The notes beneath the pieces are model-generated. The model was not told where the DNA came from, ran no database searches, and saw nothing but the letters and a program-made list of their open reading frames with translations. From Acidimicrobiaceae bacterium (GTDB lineage Bacteria; Actinomycetota; Acidimicrobiia; Acidimicrobiales; RAAP-2): DNA of 64,000 nt. Below, one piece after another: positions 9,817 to 19,541 of the stretch. Within the stretch, counting starts at the first letter, position 1. The number at the start of each line of letters is the position of its first letter. Made by a program: the position numbers and the translations under genes. The DNA lies in NCBI GenBank assembly GCA_947372925.1, contig CANBVQ010000003.1:18659-82658 (forward strand), written 5' to 3'.

Positions 9817-10184
9817 CCACTCGTGATGAACTCGGACGTGAGTATGACGTACGCCCGTGGGGGATGTACGTCGTCTTGGACGACGCTGCCCCCGACCACA
9901 AGGTCAAGCGCATTGTTGTCGAACCGGGCAAGCGCCTCAGCTACCAGCAGCACGCCAAGCGCTCCGAGCACTGGTTTGTGGTGTCCGGTACGGCCACGGT
10001 TATCTTGAACGGGACTGAGCACCAGGTGGGACCCGGACACTCAATTGATATTCCCGTCGGCACCGCTCACCGTTGTGAGAACCGCACTGAGTCGCAGGTC
10101 GTCTTCGTCGAAGTCCAGCACGGAACGTACTTTGGTGAAGATGACATCGTTCGCCTCGAGGACGACTTCGGTCGAGCCCAGTAA
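9813..10184 (+). CDS. cupin protein, mannose-6-phosphate isomerase type II-like
   Basis: ATG at 9813 overlaps folD stop; RPWGMYVVLD...VKRIVVEPGKRLSYQQHAKRSEHWFVVSGTATV...IPVGTAHRCENRT. Confidence 0.85.
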   Translation: MTTRDELGREYDVRPWGMYVVLDDAAPDHKVKRIVVEPGKRLSYQQHAKRSEHWFVVSGTATVILNGTEHQVGPGHSIDIPVGTAHRCENRTESQVVFVEVQHGTYFGEDDIVRLEDDFGRAQ

Positions 10185-10187
10185 GCC

Positions 10188-11039
10188 GTGCGCATCGATC
10201 AGCTGCTCGCAGCGGGCGCCACACGCTCCTTCGAGTTCTTTCCACCTAAGAACGATGAAGAGGCGGCCGTCTTAGCCGACACCATTCGCGAACTCCGCTC
10301 GCTTGACCCTTCCTTTGTCTCGGTCACCTACCGCGGGGGCCGTGAGTCGCGGCAACGGACCTTTGACCTTGTGCACTCCATCGAGACCGAAGGTCACATC
10401 ACCGCGATGGCCCACCTCATCTGCGTGGGCCACAACCGCGCCGAGATGCGCGAGATTCTGCAGAACTACGTGGATGGCGGCGTTGAAAACATCATGGCGC
10501 TCGGTGGCGACATCCCCGACGACCCGGCCCTTCAGGGCGGTGAGTTCACGCACGCCCTCGAGCTCGTCGAGCTGGCCCGCGAAGTTGGATCATTCTCCAT
10601 TGGCGTAGCCGCTCATCCACTGGGCCACCCTCGTTCCGATGATCTCGTCAGTGACCGCAAACACCTCGCCGTCAAACTGCGTGAAGCAGATTTTGCCGTC
10701 ACGCAGTTCTTCTTTGATTTTGAAGAGTGGCGGCGCCTGGTAAATGAATTGGGCTCACTCGGCGTGACCAAACCGGTGTTGCCAGGCATCATGCCCGTAA
10801 CCACCTTGAGTGGAGTCGCTCGTATGGCCGACATGGGCGCGGCCGTGCCCATCTGGCTCGTCGAGCGCCTCGAGCGCGCCCACGAGCAAGGGGGCGGACC
10901 CGCCGTTCGGGCCGAAGGAATTCGCGCCGCCACTGAGCTCTGCCGAGAACTTCTTGATGGTGGTGCCCCAGGGCTCCACTTCTACACATTGAATCGATCG
11001 ACAGCGACACAGGAAATCCACTCCCAGCTCTTCAATTAA
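10188..11039 (+). CDS. metF: methylenetetrahydrofolate reductase
   Basis: RSFEFFPPKNDEEA, SVTYRGG, LGGDIPDDPALQGGEFTHALELV; TIM-barrel MetF family. Confidence 0.94.
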   Translation: MRIDQLLAAGATRSFEFFPPKNDEEAAVLADTIRELRSLDPSFVSVTYRGGRESRQRTFDLVHSIETEGHITAMAHLICVGHNRAEMREILQNYVDGGVENIMALGGDIPDDPALQGGEFTHALELVELAREVGSFSIGVAAHPLGHPRSDDLVSDRKHLAVKLREADFAVTQFFFDFEEWRRLVNELGSLGVTKPVLPGIMPVTTLSGVARMADMGAAVPIWLVERLERAHEQGGGPAVRAEGIRAATELCRELLDGGAPGLHFYTLNRSTATQEIHSQLFN

Positions 11040-11137
11040 TGGTTTGACAGTCGCCAACGTCGGTGCAATTTTCCCCATGTGTGGCTACCATCTACGTCAG
11101 GTGAACCGCACTATGGCCGCATGAAAGACTTTCCACT

Positions 11138-11515
11138 ATGCGCAAGCAATATAACTTCTGGCCAGGCGTCGAGGGCCTTGATGCCTGGGATGTTGACCGG
11201 CTTATTGTATTGAGCTCCAGTTTTCCAGTAGCTGAAATTGCGATTTCAGAAATTAAGGAAATTGATTTGCCGTACTGGAGTATCGGCAGCGATGACGCGC
11301 CAACTGTTCGTGATTTTGCTGAGCATTTCAGTTTGATGATGGAAGCAGATCTGAGCTATCCAATAATTTTGAATATTGATGGACGAGTAATGGATGGTAT
11401 GCATCGGGTGGCCAAAGCGCTCTCGGAAGGTCGAACAACTATCCGAGCTGTCCGCTTTGAGTACCAACCTCAGCCAGATTTCGAAAATTGCGACCCGGAC
11501 GCACTCCCTTATTAG
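11138..11515 (+). CDS. ParB/sulfiredoxin-like small protein of unknown function
   Basis: MRKQYNFWPGVEGLDAWDVDRLIVLSS...YPIILNIDGRVMDGMHRVAKALSEG...DALPY; DGMHR resembles ParB-like nucleotide-binding fold; visibly lower GC than flanks. Confidence 0.7.
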   Translation: MRKQYNFWPGVEGLDAWDVDRLIVLSSSFPVAEIAISEIKEIDLPYWSIGSDDAPTVRDFAEHFSLMMEADLSYPIILNIDGRVMDGMHRVAKALSEGRTTIRAVRFEYQPQPDFENCDPDALPY

Positions 11516-11647
11516 AACGCCAGGACCGCTGTTTCTGAGGCCCATGCGTCGAGTCGAGCGGGACGTCGACGGAACTAAAGTGTCCTCTGAGGCTTTCACC
11601 CCATTTGTGGCGGTGACGCCCACGAATGGATCTCACAAGGAGAGAAC

Positions 11648-12637
11648 ATGACCACCCCCAAGCACGTCACCGTTACCGGCGCTGCGGGCCAAATCGGCTA
11701 CCAGCTATTGTTCCGCATTGCCTCCGGCGCCCTCTTTGGACCCGACCAGCCGGTCGTCCTGCGTCTGCTCGAAATCGAGCCCGCTATGAAGTCGCTCGAA
11801 GGCGTCGTCATGGAACTCGACGACTGCGCCTTCCCACTGCTCGCCGGCATTGAGGCCACCAGTGACCTCAACCACGCCTTCGACGGCACCAACTGGGCCT
11901 TGCTCGTTGGTTCGATTCCCCGCAAGGCCGGCATGGAGCGCGGTGACCTGTTGAACGTCAACGGTGGCATCTTCAAGCCCCAGGGTCGTGCCATTGCCGC
12001 CAACGCCGCTAGCGACGTTCGCGTGCTGGTTGTCGGAAACCCTTGCAACACCAACTGCTTGATCGCTCGTTCCAACGCGCCTGAAGTTCCCGCCGACCGC
12101 TGGTTCGCGATGACCCGCCTCGACCAGAACCGCGCCGAGACGCAGATTGCCAAGAAGGCCGGCGCACCCGTCGAAGCCGTGAAGAACCTCGCCATCTGGG
12201 GCAACCACTCGGCGACGCAGTACCCCGACTTCTACAACGCCACTGTGGCCGGCGCTGCCGCGACTACGGCCATCAGTGACCACGCGTGGCTCCAGACGGA
12301 CTTCATCTCGACCGTACAAAAGCGTGGTGCGGCCATCATTGAGGCCCGTGGTGCGAGCTCGGCCGCTTCGGCTGCGAACGCGGCGATTGACACCGTCCAC
12401 GACCTCGTCTTCCCGACGGCCGCGGACGACTGCGTTTCGGTGGCCGTTACTTCCAACGGCGAGTACGGCGTGCCCGCTGGCTTGACGTTCGGTTTCCCTA
12501 TCGTCGCTGACGGCAAGGGCGACTGGAAGGTCAAGGAAGGCTTTGACATCAACGAATTCGCCGCTGAGAAAATCAAGGTCACCACTGACGAATTGATTGG
12601 CGAGCGCGACGAAGTTCAGGCCCTCGGCTTGATCTAA
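11648..12637 (+). CDS. mdh: malate dehydrogenase
   Basis: [21 protein letters not shown]...[13 protein letters not shown]...[10 protein letters not shown]...[12 protein letters not shown]. Confidence 0.97.
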   Translation: MTTPKHVTVTGAAGQIGYQLLFRIASGALFGPDQPVVLRLLEIEPAMKSLEGVVMELDDCAFPLLAGIEATSDLNHAFDGTNWALLVGSIPRKAGMERGDLLNVNGGIFKPQGRAIAANAASDVRVLVVGNPCNTNCLIARSNAPEVPADRWFAMTRLDQNRAETQIAKKAGAPVEAVKNLAIWGNHSATQYPDFYNATVAGAAATTAISDHAWLQTDFISTVQKRGAAIIEARGASSAASAANAAIDTVHDLVFPTAADDCVSVAVTSNGEYGVPAGLTFGFPIVADGKGDWKVKEGFDINEFAAEKIKVTTDELIGERDEVQALGLI

Positions 12638-12653
12638 GCCATCGTTTTGGCAG

Positions 12654-12684
12654 GGCCCCGCGAGTCTTCCTCGCGGGGCCTTTT
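12654..12684 (+). terminator. intrinsic terminator after mdh
   Basis: GGCCCCGCGAG-TCTTC-CTCGCGGGGCC-TTTT, perfect 11-bp stem. Confidence 0.9.
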
Positions 12685-12777
12685 GCTGTCTACGTGCAGT
12701 AATTCTGCCGTCACGTCCTGAGACGAAACGCGGTCCGCGACCCCCAGAGGTGGTTAACGACTTACTAAGGTTGCACC

Positions 12778-14070
12778 ATGCGACTTCGGCGGATTCTTCT
12801 CACATCGGGCATGGCGGCAGCCCTGCTCATGCCGAGTGTCGCTGGAGCGAAAGCCACCACCACGACCCTGCCGCCATGTCAGCAGCTCCCGAAAGCGGGT
12901 GGGGTCTATAAGAACTGCTCATGGTCGGGTCTGACGTTGCCCGGTTTCAATCTCACGAGCACCAACCTGACGGGGACCAATCTTTCGAATGCCGATCTCA
13001 CGAGCGCCATCCTGATTGGAACCAACTTGACCGGTGCCAATCTCGCCGGAGCCAAGCTCGACGGGGTGATTAGTCGGGGCATCGTTGGGATCCCTTCGGC
13101 CCTACCCCCACTCTGGGCCGTCTCGAAAGGCGTTCTGCTCGGTCCTAAGGCCAACCTGACGGGCGTTGATCTCCGCGGCATTGATGTCACGGGTGTCAGT
13201 CTGCGCAGCGCCACATTGGCCGGCGTGACGACGGGTGGCATCGTGGGTTCCACGGTTCGACTCCCGACCGGGTGGCTGCTCGCATCCGGCTATCTCGTCG
13301 GCCCCGATGCCCTCTTGGTAGGCGCCGATCTCTCGGGGGCCGATCTCACCACAGCCTCACTAAAAACGGCGAATCTGACCCGAGCCAACCTCACGGGAGC
13401 GAACCTGACAGGAGTAAATCTCCGAGGCGCCACCCTCACTGGAAGCAATCTCAATTCAGCCACCCTTACGGGCGCCTCTCTGGCCGGCGTGACCTCCGGA
13501 TCGGTGATTGGCACGCCAGCGGCCGTACCCCGCCTGTGGGGCGTTCTACACGGCTATGTCGTGGGACCCGGGGCCGTGCTGCGGTCGGCTCGCCTGGCCT
13601 ACACCTCATTTGTGGGCGTCTCTCTCCAGGGGGCCAATCTCACTGGCGCCTCGTTGCGGTACTCAAACTTCAATGGCGTCAACCTCACGAGCGCGAATCT
13701 CAATGGAGCATCACTGTTTCACGCCACTCTGATTGGGACCGATCTCACCCAAGCCTCGCTCTACAAGGCCAGCGCCTCGTACGCGAATGCGACTCAGGCC
13801 AACTTCACGCACGCGAATCTCACGGAGCTGGACTTCACGCACGCCACCGCGGTTAACGCTGTATTCATCCACACGAATCTCACGAAAGTCGATTTCGCCT
13901 CATCCAACTTGACGAATGCCAATCTCAGCAATGCGGCGATTCGCGGCGTGCTACTCGGCAAGACCGTCCTTAAGGGACTGTTGGCCGCCGGAACGACAGG
14001 CACACCGGGCTCACTTCCCGCGAAGTGGACCGCCAAGAACGGCAGTCTTAAGGGGCCGGGCTCTCGCTAG
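12778..14070 (+). CDS. secreted pentapeptide-repeat protein
   Basis: N-terminal signal-like segment, then many A(N/D)LxxA-type pentapeptides (NLTGTNLSNADLTSA, TRANLTGANLTGVNL). Confidence 0.92.
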   Translation: MRLRRILLTSGMAAALLMPSVAGAKATTTTLPPCQQLPKAGGVYKNCSWSGLTLPGFNLTSTNLTGTNLSNADLTSAILIGTNLTGANLAGAKLDGVISRGIVGIPSALPPLWAVSKGVLLGPKANLTGVDLRGIDVTGVSLRSATLAGVTTGGIVGSTVRLPTGWLLASGYLVGPDALLVGADLSGADLTTASLKTANLTRANLTGANLTGVNLRGATLTGSNLNSATLTGASLAGVTSGSVIGTPAAVPRLWGVLHGYVVGPGAVLRSARLAYTSFVGVSLQGANLTGASLRYSNFNGVNLTSANLNGASLFHATLIGTDLTQASLYKASASYANATQANFTHANLTELDFTHATAVNAVFIHTNLTKVDFASSNLTNANLSNAAIRGVLLGKTVLKGLLAAGTTGTPGSLPAKWTAKNGSLKGPGSR

Positions 14071-14419
14071 TTCCGCCGAAGGCCGTCCGAAGTGCGTTGG
14101 CCATCTCGACTACCGCCTTTGAATCGCCCCGCAATTTGAAACGTCCGGCACGGAGCGCTTCAGCCACATCGAGTGATCCGGCGGCCAGGGCCTTGGCATC
14201 ACTGAATGAGAGTGTGACGAGGGCGTCGGCGGCGAGGTGGTCACCAACGCCGATGCTGACCACGCCCCCGAGGCAACTCAACGTCATGGCGTGGGGCGTC
14301 GACGATGGTCCGTCGTTCCATTCAAAGACGACTCGCCAGGAATCGTTCGACTCGAGAGTGCGGGACGCTAGGACCTCGTTGATGGTGCGGAACCAGTCCG
14401 CACTCAGAAACTCGGTCAC
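14048..14419 (-). CDS. SCP2 sterol-binding-like small protein
   Basis: VTLSFSDAKALAAGSLDVAEALRAGRFKLRGD resembles SCP2 DAxxLxxGxLxxxxAFxxGKLKIxGD; weak similarity. Confidence 0.6.
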   Translation of the reverse strand: MTEFLSADWFRTINEVLASRTLESNDSWRVVFEWNDGPSSTPHAMTLSCLGGVVSIGVGDHLAADALVTLSFSDAKALAAGSLDVAEALRAGRFKLRGDSKAVVEMANALRTAFGGTSESPAP

Positions 14420-14425
14420 GGTTAC

Positions 14426-15205
14426 CTACGGGGCAGGCTGGACGGCCGCGTCTTGAGCCGAGACCTTGGTCTTGCGACGGATCTTGCGACCAAGCCACGC
14501 CACTGGGTCGTAGTGCGCGTCAACGACGCGCTCCTTCAACGGGATGATGGCATTGTCAGTGATCTTGATGTGCTCGGGGCAGACCTCGGTGCAGCACTTG
14601 GTGATGTTGCAGTAGCCGAGACCCATGTCTTCACGGATCAAGTCACGACGGTCGTTGGTGTCCAGTGGGTGCATTTCCAATTCGGCGTAGCGAATGAAGA
14701 AACGAGGACCGGCGTAGTGCTGCTTGTTGTCTTCGTGGTCACGGATGACGTGGCAGACGTCCTGACACATGAAGCACTCGATGCACTTACGGAACTCTTG
14801 GCTGCGCTCCACGTCCTCTTGGAACATGCGGTAACCACCTTCAGGCATTGGCGGTGGCAGCAGAGCTGGCACCTTCTCGGCCTGGGCGTAGTTGAAGGAG
14901 ACGTCGGTTACGAGGTCACGAATGATGGGGAACGTCTTCATCGGGGTGACGGTGACGGGACCCTCTGGCATTTCCGACATACGGGTCATGCACATCAAAC
15001 GGGGCTTGCCGTTGATTTCAGCGGCACATGATCCACACTTACCGGCCTTGCAGTTCCAACGGCACGCCAAGTCGGGTGCCTCGGTGGCCTGAATGCGGTG
15101 GATGACGTCGAGGACGACTTCACCCTCGTTCTGCTCCAACGTGTAGTTCTCAAACTGGCCGCCGGTGGAGTCACCGCGCCAGATGCGCATCGTTACGTCG
15201 CTCAT
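14426..15205 (-). CDS. sdhB: succinate dehydrogenase/fumarate reductase iron-sulfur subunit
   Basis: CRWNCKAGKCGSCAAEINGKPRLMC [2Fe-2S]; CIECFMCQDVC and CCTEVCPEHIK clusters. Confidence 0.95.
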   Translation of the reverse strand: MSDVTMRIWRGDSTGGQFENYTLEQNEGEVVLDVIHRIQATEAPDLACRWNCKAGKCGSCAAEINGKPRLMCMTRMSEMPEGPVTVTPMKTFPIIRDLVTDVSFNYAQAEKVPALLPPPMPEGGYRMFQEDVERSQEFRKCIECFMCQDVCHVIRDHEDNKQHYAGPRFFIRYAELEMHPLDTNDRRDLIREDMGLGYCNITKCCTEVCPEHIKITDNAIIPLKERVVDAHYDPVAWLGRKIRRKTKVSAQDAAVQPAP

Positions 15206-17025
15206 TATTTACCCTCCTCGAGGAGTGCCTTCAGTTCAGCAGGGATAGGAAGCAGAGGGATCTGCTCCGTCTTGATTGATGCAGTCCAGTCGTTACCGAC
15301 AAGGGTGTGACCGATGTTGACCTTCGAGAGTTGCTCGTCGGTACCGGGGAAGTCTTCACGGGTGTGACCACCACGTGACTCCTTACGGTCCCGTGCACCG
15401 CGAGCGGTGCACTTGGAGACGGTCAACATGCTTGGGAGGTCGGTTGCCAAGTTCCAACCGGGGTTGTACTGACGGCCGCCCTTGAGGGCGATGTTCTGCA
15501 CACGCTCAGTGAAGTTCTCGAGCGTCTCGATGGCCGCTTCAACTTCGGAACCCGTACGGATGATGCCGACGTTGGCCTGCATCATCTCCTGTAGATCGCG
15601 CTGGATGTCGTAGGGGTTCTCACCATTCTCACGGTTAAACGGAGCGAGTGCTTCGGCGATGGCCGCATCGACTTCACCCTGGTTCAGCGTGGCGCTGCCC
15701 TGGAGTCCTTCGATGTAGTCGGCGGCACCCATGCCGGCGCGACGTCCAAAGACGATGAGGTCGGACAGTGAGTTTCCACCGAGACGGTTAGCTCCGTGCA
15801 TACCACCGGCGACTTCACCGGCAGCGAAAAGTCCGGGGACCTTCGTCGCAGCGGTGTCGGCATCGACCTTCACGCCACCCATGATGTAGTGACAGGTTGG
15901 CCCGATTTCCATGGCTTCGCGGGTGATGTCGACGCCGGCGAGTTCCATGAACTGGTGGTACATGGAGGGCAGGCGACGACGGATGAATTCGGCGGGACGA
16001 CGCGACGCAATGTCCAGGTAGACACCGCCGTGGGGTGATCCTCGGCCGGCCTTTACTTCGGTGTTGATGGCGCGAGCCACTTCGTCACGGGGCAGAAGTT
16101 CTGGCGGACGGCGACCAGCGGCGTGGTCTTCGTACCAACGGTCACCCTCTTCTTCAGATTCGGCCGTTTCGCTGCGGAACATGTCAGCGACGTAGTTGAA
16201 CATGAATCGTTCGCCCTCGGAGTTGCGAAGTACACCACCGTCACCACGGACACCTTCGGTTACGAGAATGCCTCGCACTGAGAGGGGCCAGACCATGCCG
16301 GTTGGGTGGAACTGGATGCACTCCATGTCGATGAGTTCAGCGCCGGCCCACATGGCCATGGCGTGACCGTCACCGGTGCCCTCCCATGAGTTCGACGTGA
16401 ACTTCCAAGACTTACCAACACCACCGGTGGCCAGAACGACGGCCTTGGCGGAGAAGGTAACGAACTCACCGGAAGCGCGCCAGTAGGCAACAGCGCCGGC
16501 AATCTTGCCGTCCTGGTCGTGCAGGAGACGAAGGACCTTGCACTCCATAAACACGTCGGTGCCCATCGAGACAACCTTCTGCTGCAGCGTACGGATGAGC
16601 TCCAAACCGGTGCGGTCACCGACGTGGGCCAAACGGGCATAGCGGTGACCCCCGAAGTCGCGCTGCAAGATCTTGCCGTCCTTGGTGCGGTCAAAGAGCG
16701 CGCCCCACTGCTCGAGCTCCCAAACGCGGTCTGGTGACTCCTTGGCGTGCAGTTCGGCCATGCGGTAGTTGTTCAGGTACTTACCACCGCGCATGGTGTC
16801 GCGGAAGTGGACCATCCAGTTGTCCTCTTCGTAGACGTTGCCCATGGCCGCAGCCATGCCACCTTCGGCCATGACCGTATGGGCCTTACCGAGGAGGGAC
16901 TTGGTGATGATGCCGACCTTGAGTCCGCGCTGCTTGGCCTCAATGGCGGCACGCAGACCGGCGCCACCGGCGCCGATGATCAGTACGTCGTACTCGTGGT
17001 GTTCAGTTTGGGTATTGGTTGACAT
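15205..17025 (-). CDS. sdhA: succinate dehydrogenase/fumarate reductase flavoprotein subunit
   Basis: DVLIIGAGGAGLRAAIEAKQRGLKVGIITKSLLGKAHTVMAEGGMAAAMGN; HPTGMVWPLSVRGILVTEGVRGDGG. Confidence 0.96.
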   Translation of the reverse strand: MSTNTQTEHHEYDVLIIGAGGAGLRAAIEAKQRGLKVGIITKSLLGKAHTVMAEGGMAAAMGNVYEEDNWMVHFRDTMRGGKYLNNYRMAELHAKESPDRVWELEQWGALFDRTKDGKILQRDFGGHRYARLAHVGDRTGLELIRTLQQKVVSMGTDVFMECKVLRLLHDQDGKIAGAVAYWRASGEFVTFSAKAVVLATGGVGKSWKFTSNSWEGTGDGHAMAMWAGAELIDMECIQFHPTGMVWPLSVRGILVTEGVRGDGGVLRNSEGERFMFNYVADMFRSETAESEEEGDRWYEDHAAGRRPPELLPRDEVARAINTEVKAGRGSPHGGVYLDIASRRPAEFIRRRLPSMYHQFMELAGVDITREAMEIGPTCHYIMGGVKVDADTAATKVPGLFAAGEVAGGMHGANRLGGNSLSDLIVFGRRAGMGAADYIEGLQGSATLNQGEVDAAIAEALAPFNRENGENPYDIQRDLQEMMQANVGIIRTGSEVEAAIETLENFTERVQNIALKGGRQYNPGWNLATDLPSMLTVSKCTARGARDRKESRGGHTREDFPGTDEQLSKVNIGHTLVGNDWTASIKTEQIPLLPIPAELKALLEEGK

Positions 17026-17035
17026 TGGTCAGCTC

Positions 17036-17875
17036 CTAGAAGAAAACGAGGTCGCGGATGGCGCCACTGGACACGAGTCGGACGTAGACGTCAGTCAGAG
17101 CCACGACGAAGAGTGAGGCCCACGCGAAGTTCATGTGCTTGGCATTCAGAGGGGTCGCAAGCTTCCAGAGCTTGTGACGGATGGGGTGCTGGCTAAAGCT
17201 GCGGACCTGACCACCACAGATGTGGCGGCAGGCGTGACAGGAGAGCGAGTAGAGCCAGAGCAGCGTGGCGTTCAAGGTCAGGACCAGAGAACCGACCGAA
17301 ACACCCCAGCCGCCGCCGATGACGTGGAAGCTGCGAATGGCGTCGTAGGTCAGGAGCACGTTGAAAGCCACACCGAAGTAGAAGAAGTAACGGTGGGCGT
17401 TTTGGATCACGAGCGGGAAACGGGTCTCACCGGAGTAGTTGGTGTGCGCGTCAGCTACGGCACAGGCTGGTGGGCTCCACCAAAAGGCGCGGTAGTAGCT
17501 GCGGCGGTAGTAGTAGCAGGTCATCCGGAAACCCAAGGGGAAAATCAAGATGATCAGAGCGGGGGAGAGACTGCCCACATTGAAGGCGAAGCCGAAGCTG
17601 TTCGAACCCTCAACGCACGAAGTCGAAAGACAGGGGCTGTAGAAGGGGCTGATGAGTTCGTGGACGCCGGTGGCGCCGACGAAGTAGTTCACACCTTGGA
17701 AGGCGGCCCAGGTCGCGTAAATCACAAATGAAGTCAAAATTGAAACAGTGATTACTGGCTGGAGCCACCAACGGTCTTGACGCAACGTGGACACATCAGG
17801 TCCTCCGCGCGTTCCTCCCAGTACCACCTGCGTCGAGCTTTCTACGGCCGTCACGGCTTTCCTCTCTTCAAACAT
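17036..17875 (-). CDS. sdhC: succinate dehydrogenase membrane (cytochrome b) subunit, mycobacterial Sdh1 (Rv0249c-like) type
   Basis: Multi-TM protein with conserved HRY and SCHACRHICGG; operonic with sdhAB. Confidence 0.85.
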   Translation of the reverse strand: MFEERKAVTAVESSTQVVLGGTRGGPDVSTLRQDRWWLQPVITVSILTSFVIYATWAAFQGVNYFVGATGVHELISPFYSPCLSTSCVEGSNSFGFAFNVGSLSPALIILIFPLGFRMTCYYYRRSYYRAFWWSPPACAVADAHTNYSGETRFPLVIQNAHRYFFYFGVAFNVLLTYDAIRSFHVIGGGWGVSVGSLVLTLNATLLWLYSLSCHACRHICGGQVRSFSQHPIRHKLWKLATPLNAKHMNFAWASLFVVALTDVYVRLVSSGAIRDLVFF

Positions 17876-18116
17876 CGGGGTAAAAGTCGCTTAGAGCAAC
17901 CGATGTTCATTGTAGGCAATGTTTGTGCAGTACTTCACAGTCCGCGCCCTTGCGTGGACCAATTTCTCGCCCTACGGTGCTGGTACCGAGGGTCGGTGAT
18001 CAACTCGAACCCGAACTCGGCAGGTCGCGCCGACCGATTCCACCTCTCTTGAATCGGTCGGCCACGTCTACCCCCGTGTTGAGTCGCGGGTCCCAGGGAC
18101 TCCCTAGAGTTTCCCT

Positions 18117-19541
18117 ATGAGTTCTCTCGTTACCCCTAGCAATCTGGCGACCACGTTGGGCGCCCTTAAGGCCTCCGGATGGGTTTCTCGCAGCATCCAC
18201 GAAGAGATGCGCGCCAATCTCGAATCCTTTATCGCCGACGGACGACCCCTTTCCCTCGGCGTCCAGGGATACGAGGACACGGTTCTGCCGCAGGTGGAGA
18301 CGGCAATCTTGGCCGGACACGACATCATCCTGCTCGGCGAGCGCGGACAGGCCAAGACTCGAATTGTTCGCTCCCTCACCGAACTGCTCGACGAATGGCT
18401 CCCCATCGTGGCCGGCTCGGACGTACGTGATGACCCCTACAACCCGATTTCCATCTTCGCCCGTGAGCTGGTGGCCGAACACGGTGATGAGACGCCTGTC
18501 GCGTGGGTCCACCGTTCACGTCGTTTCGCCGAGAAGCTCGCTTCGCCCGACACGTCCATGGCCGACCTCATTGGTGAGATCGACCCCATCAAAGTGGCCT
18601 CCGGTCTCTACCTCGATGACGAGCGGGCCCTCTCCTTCGGCCTCGTGCCCAAGTCCAACCGAGGCATCTTTGCCATCAATGAACTCCCCGACCTTTCGGA
18701 GCGCATCCAGGTCGGTCTGTTGAACGTGCTGGAAGAGCGGGACGTTCAGATTCGTGGCCACCTCGTGCGACTCGACCTCGACATGGTTGTCGTGGCCACC
18801 GCTAACCCCGAGGACTACACCAACCGTGGTCGTCTCATTACCCCGCTGAAGGACCGGTTCGGTTCGCAGATCCGGACCCACTACCCCCTCGACATCGCCA
18901 CTGAAATTGCGATTGTCCGCCAAGAGGCCCACCTCCCAACGACGACCAAGCAGATTGTGGTGCCGTGGTTCATCGACGACATCGTGGCTCGCGTGAGTCA
19001 CGTGGCTCGTCGGAGTCACGTCGTGAACCAACACTCGGGTGTCTCGGTGCGTCTTTCGATCGCCAACTACGAGACAGTCATTGCCAACGCGCTGCGCCGT
19101 TCATTGCGCACCCACGAAGAGACCGTGGTGCCTCGTGTCAGCGACCTCTCGGCCATGGTGCAGTCAACGCAAGGCAAGATTGAAATTGACTCGATGGACG
19201 ACACGGACCCCAGCTTGTTGATCGCCGGACTCGTCACGCTCGCCACCCGTCAGTGCTTTACCGAAAACGTCGCGTTGGCCGAAGCGGGCGCCATCGTCGA
19301 GGCCTTCACCGAAGAAGTGATTGTGCACGTCGGTGACGACCTGCCGGCCCAGGACTACCTCAGCGTCTTGGCCCACATCCCCGTGCTGGAGCCCCCAGTT
19401 CGCCGCATTGCCGGCCCTGACGCCGGTCCGGCCGAGATGGCCGCGGCCCTCGAATTCATCCTGGAGGGACTGCACCTCACTAAGCGGCTCGCCAAAGATG
19501 CCTCGGGTGCGCGTGCGCTCTACCGGTCACGGAATCGCTAA
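18117..19541 (+). CDS. MoxR/ChlI-type AAA+ ATPase
   Basis: LLGERGQAKTRIVRSL Walker A; GIFAINELPDLSERIQVGLLNVLEERDVQIRG; ATANPEDYTNRGRLITPLKDRFG. Confidence 0.92.
   Translation: MSSLVTPSNLATTLGALKASGWVSRSIHEEMRANLESFIADGRPLSLGVQGYEDTVLPQVETAILAGHDIILLGERGQAKTRIVRSLTELLDEWLPIVAGSDVRDDPYNPISIFARELVAEHGDETPVAWVHRSRRFAEKLASPDTSMADLIGEIDPIKVASGLYLDDERALSFGLVPKSNRGIFAINELPDLSERIQVGLLNVLEERDVQIRGHLVRLDLDMVVVATANPEDYTNRGRLITPLKDRFGSQIRTHYPLDIATEIAIVRQEAHLPTTTKQIVVPWFIDDIVARVSHVARRSHVVNQHSGVSVRLSIANYETVIANALRRSLRTHEETVVPRVSDLSAMVQSTQGKIEIDSMDDTDPSLLIAGLVTLATRQCFTENVALAEAGAIVEAFTEEVIVHVGDDLPAQDYLSVLAHIPVLEPPVRRIAGPDAGPAEMAAALEFILEGLHLTKRLAKDASGARALYRSRNR

Noticed and set aside
13280-13960. Repeated DNA words (GCGAATCTCAC, GGCGCC...) resembling a repeat array
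   Set aside because: Explained by the pentapeptide coding repeats; not a CRISPR, no constant repeats with unique spacers.
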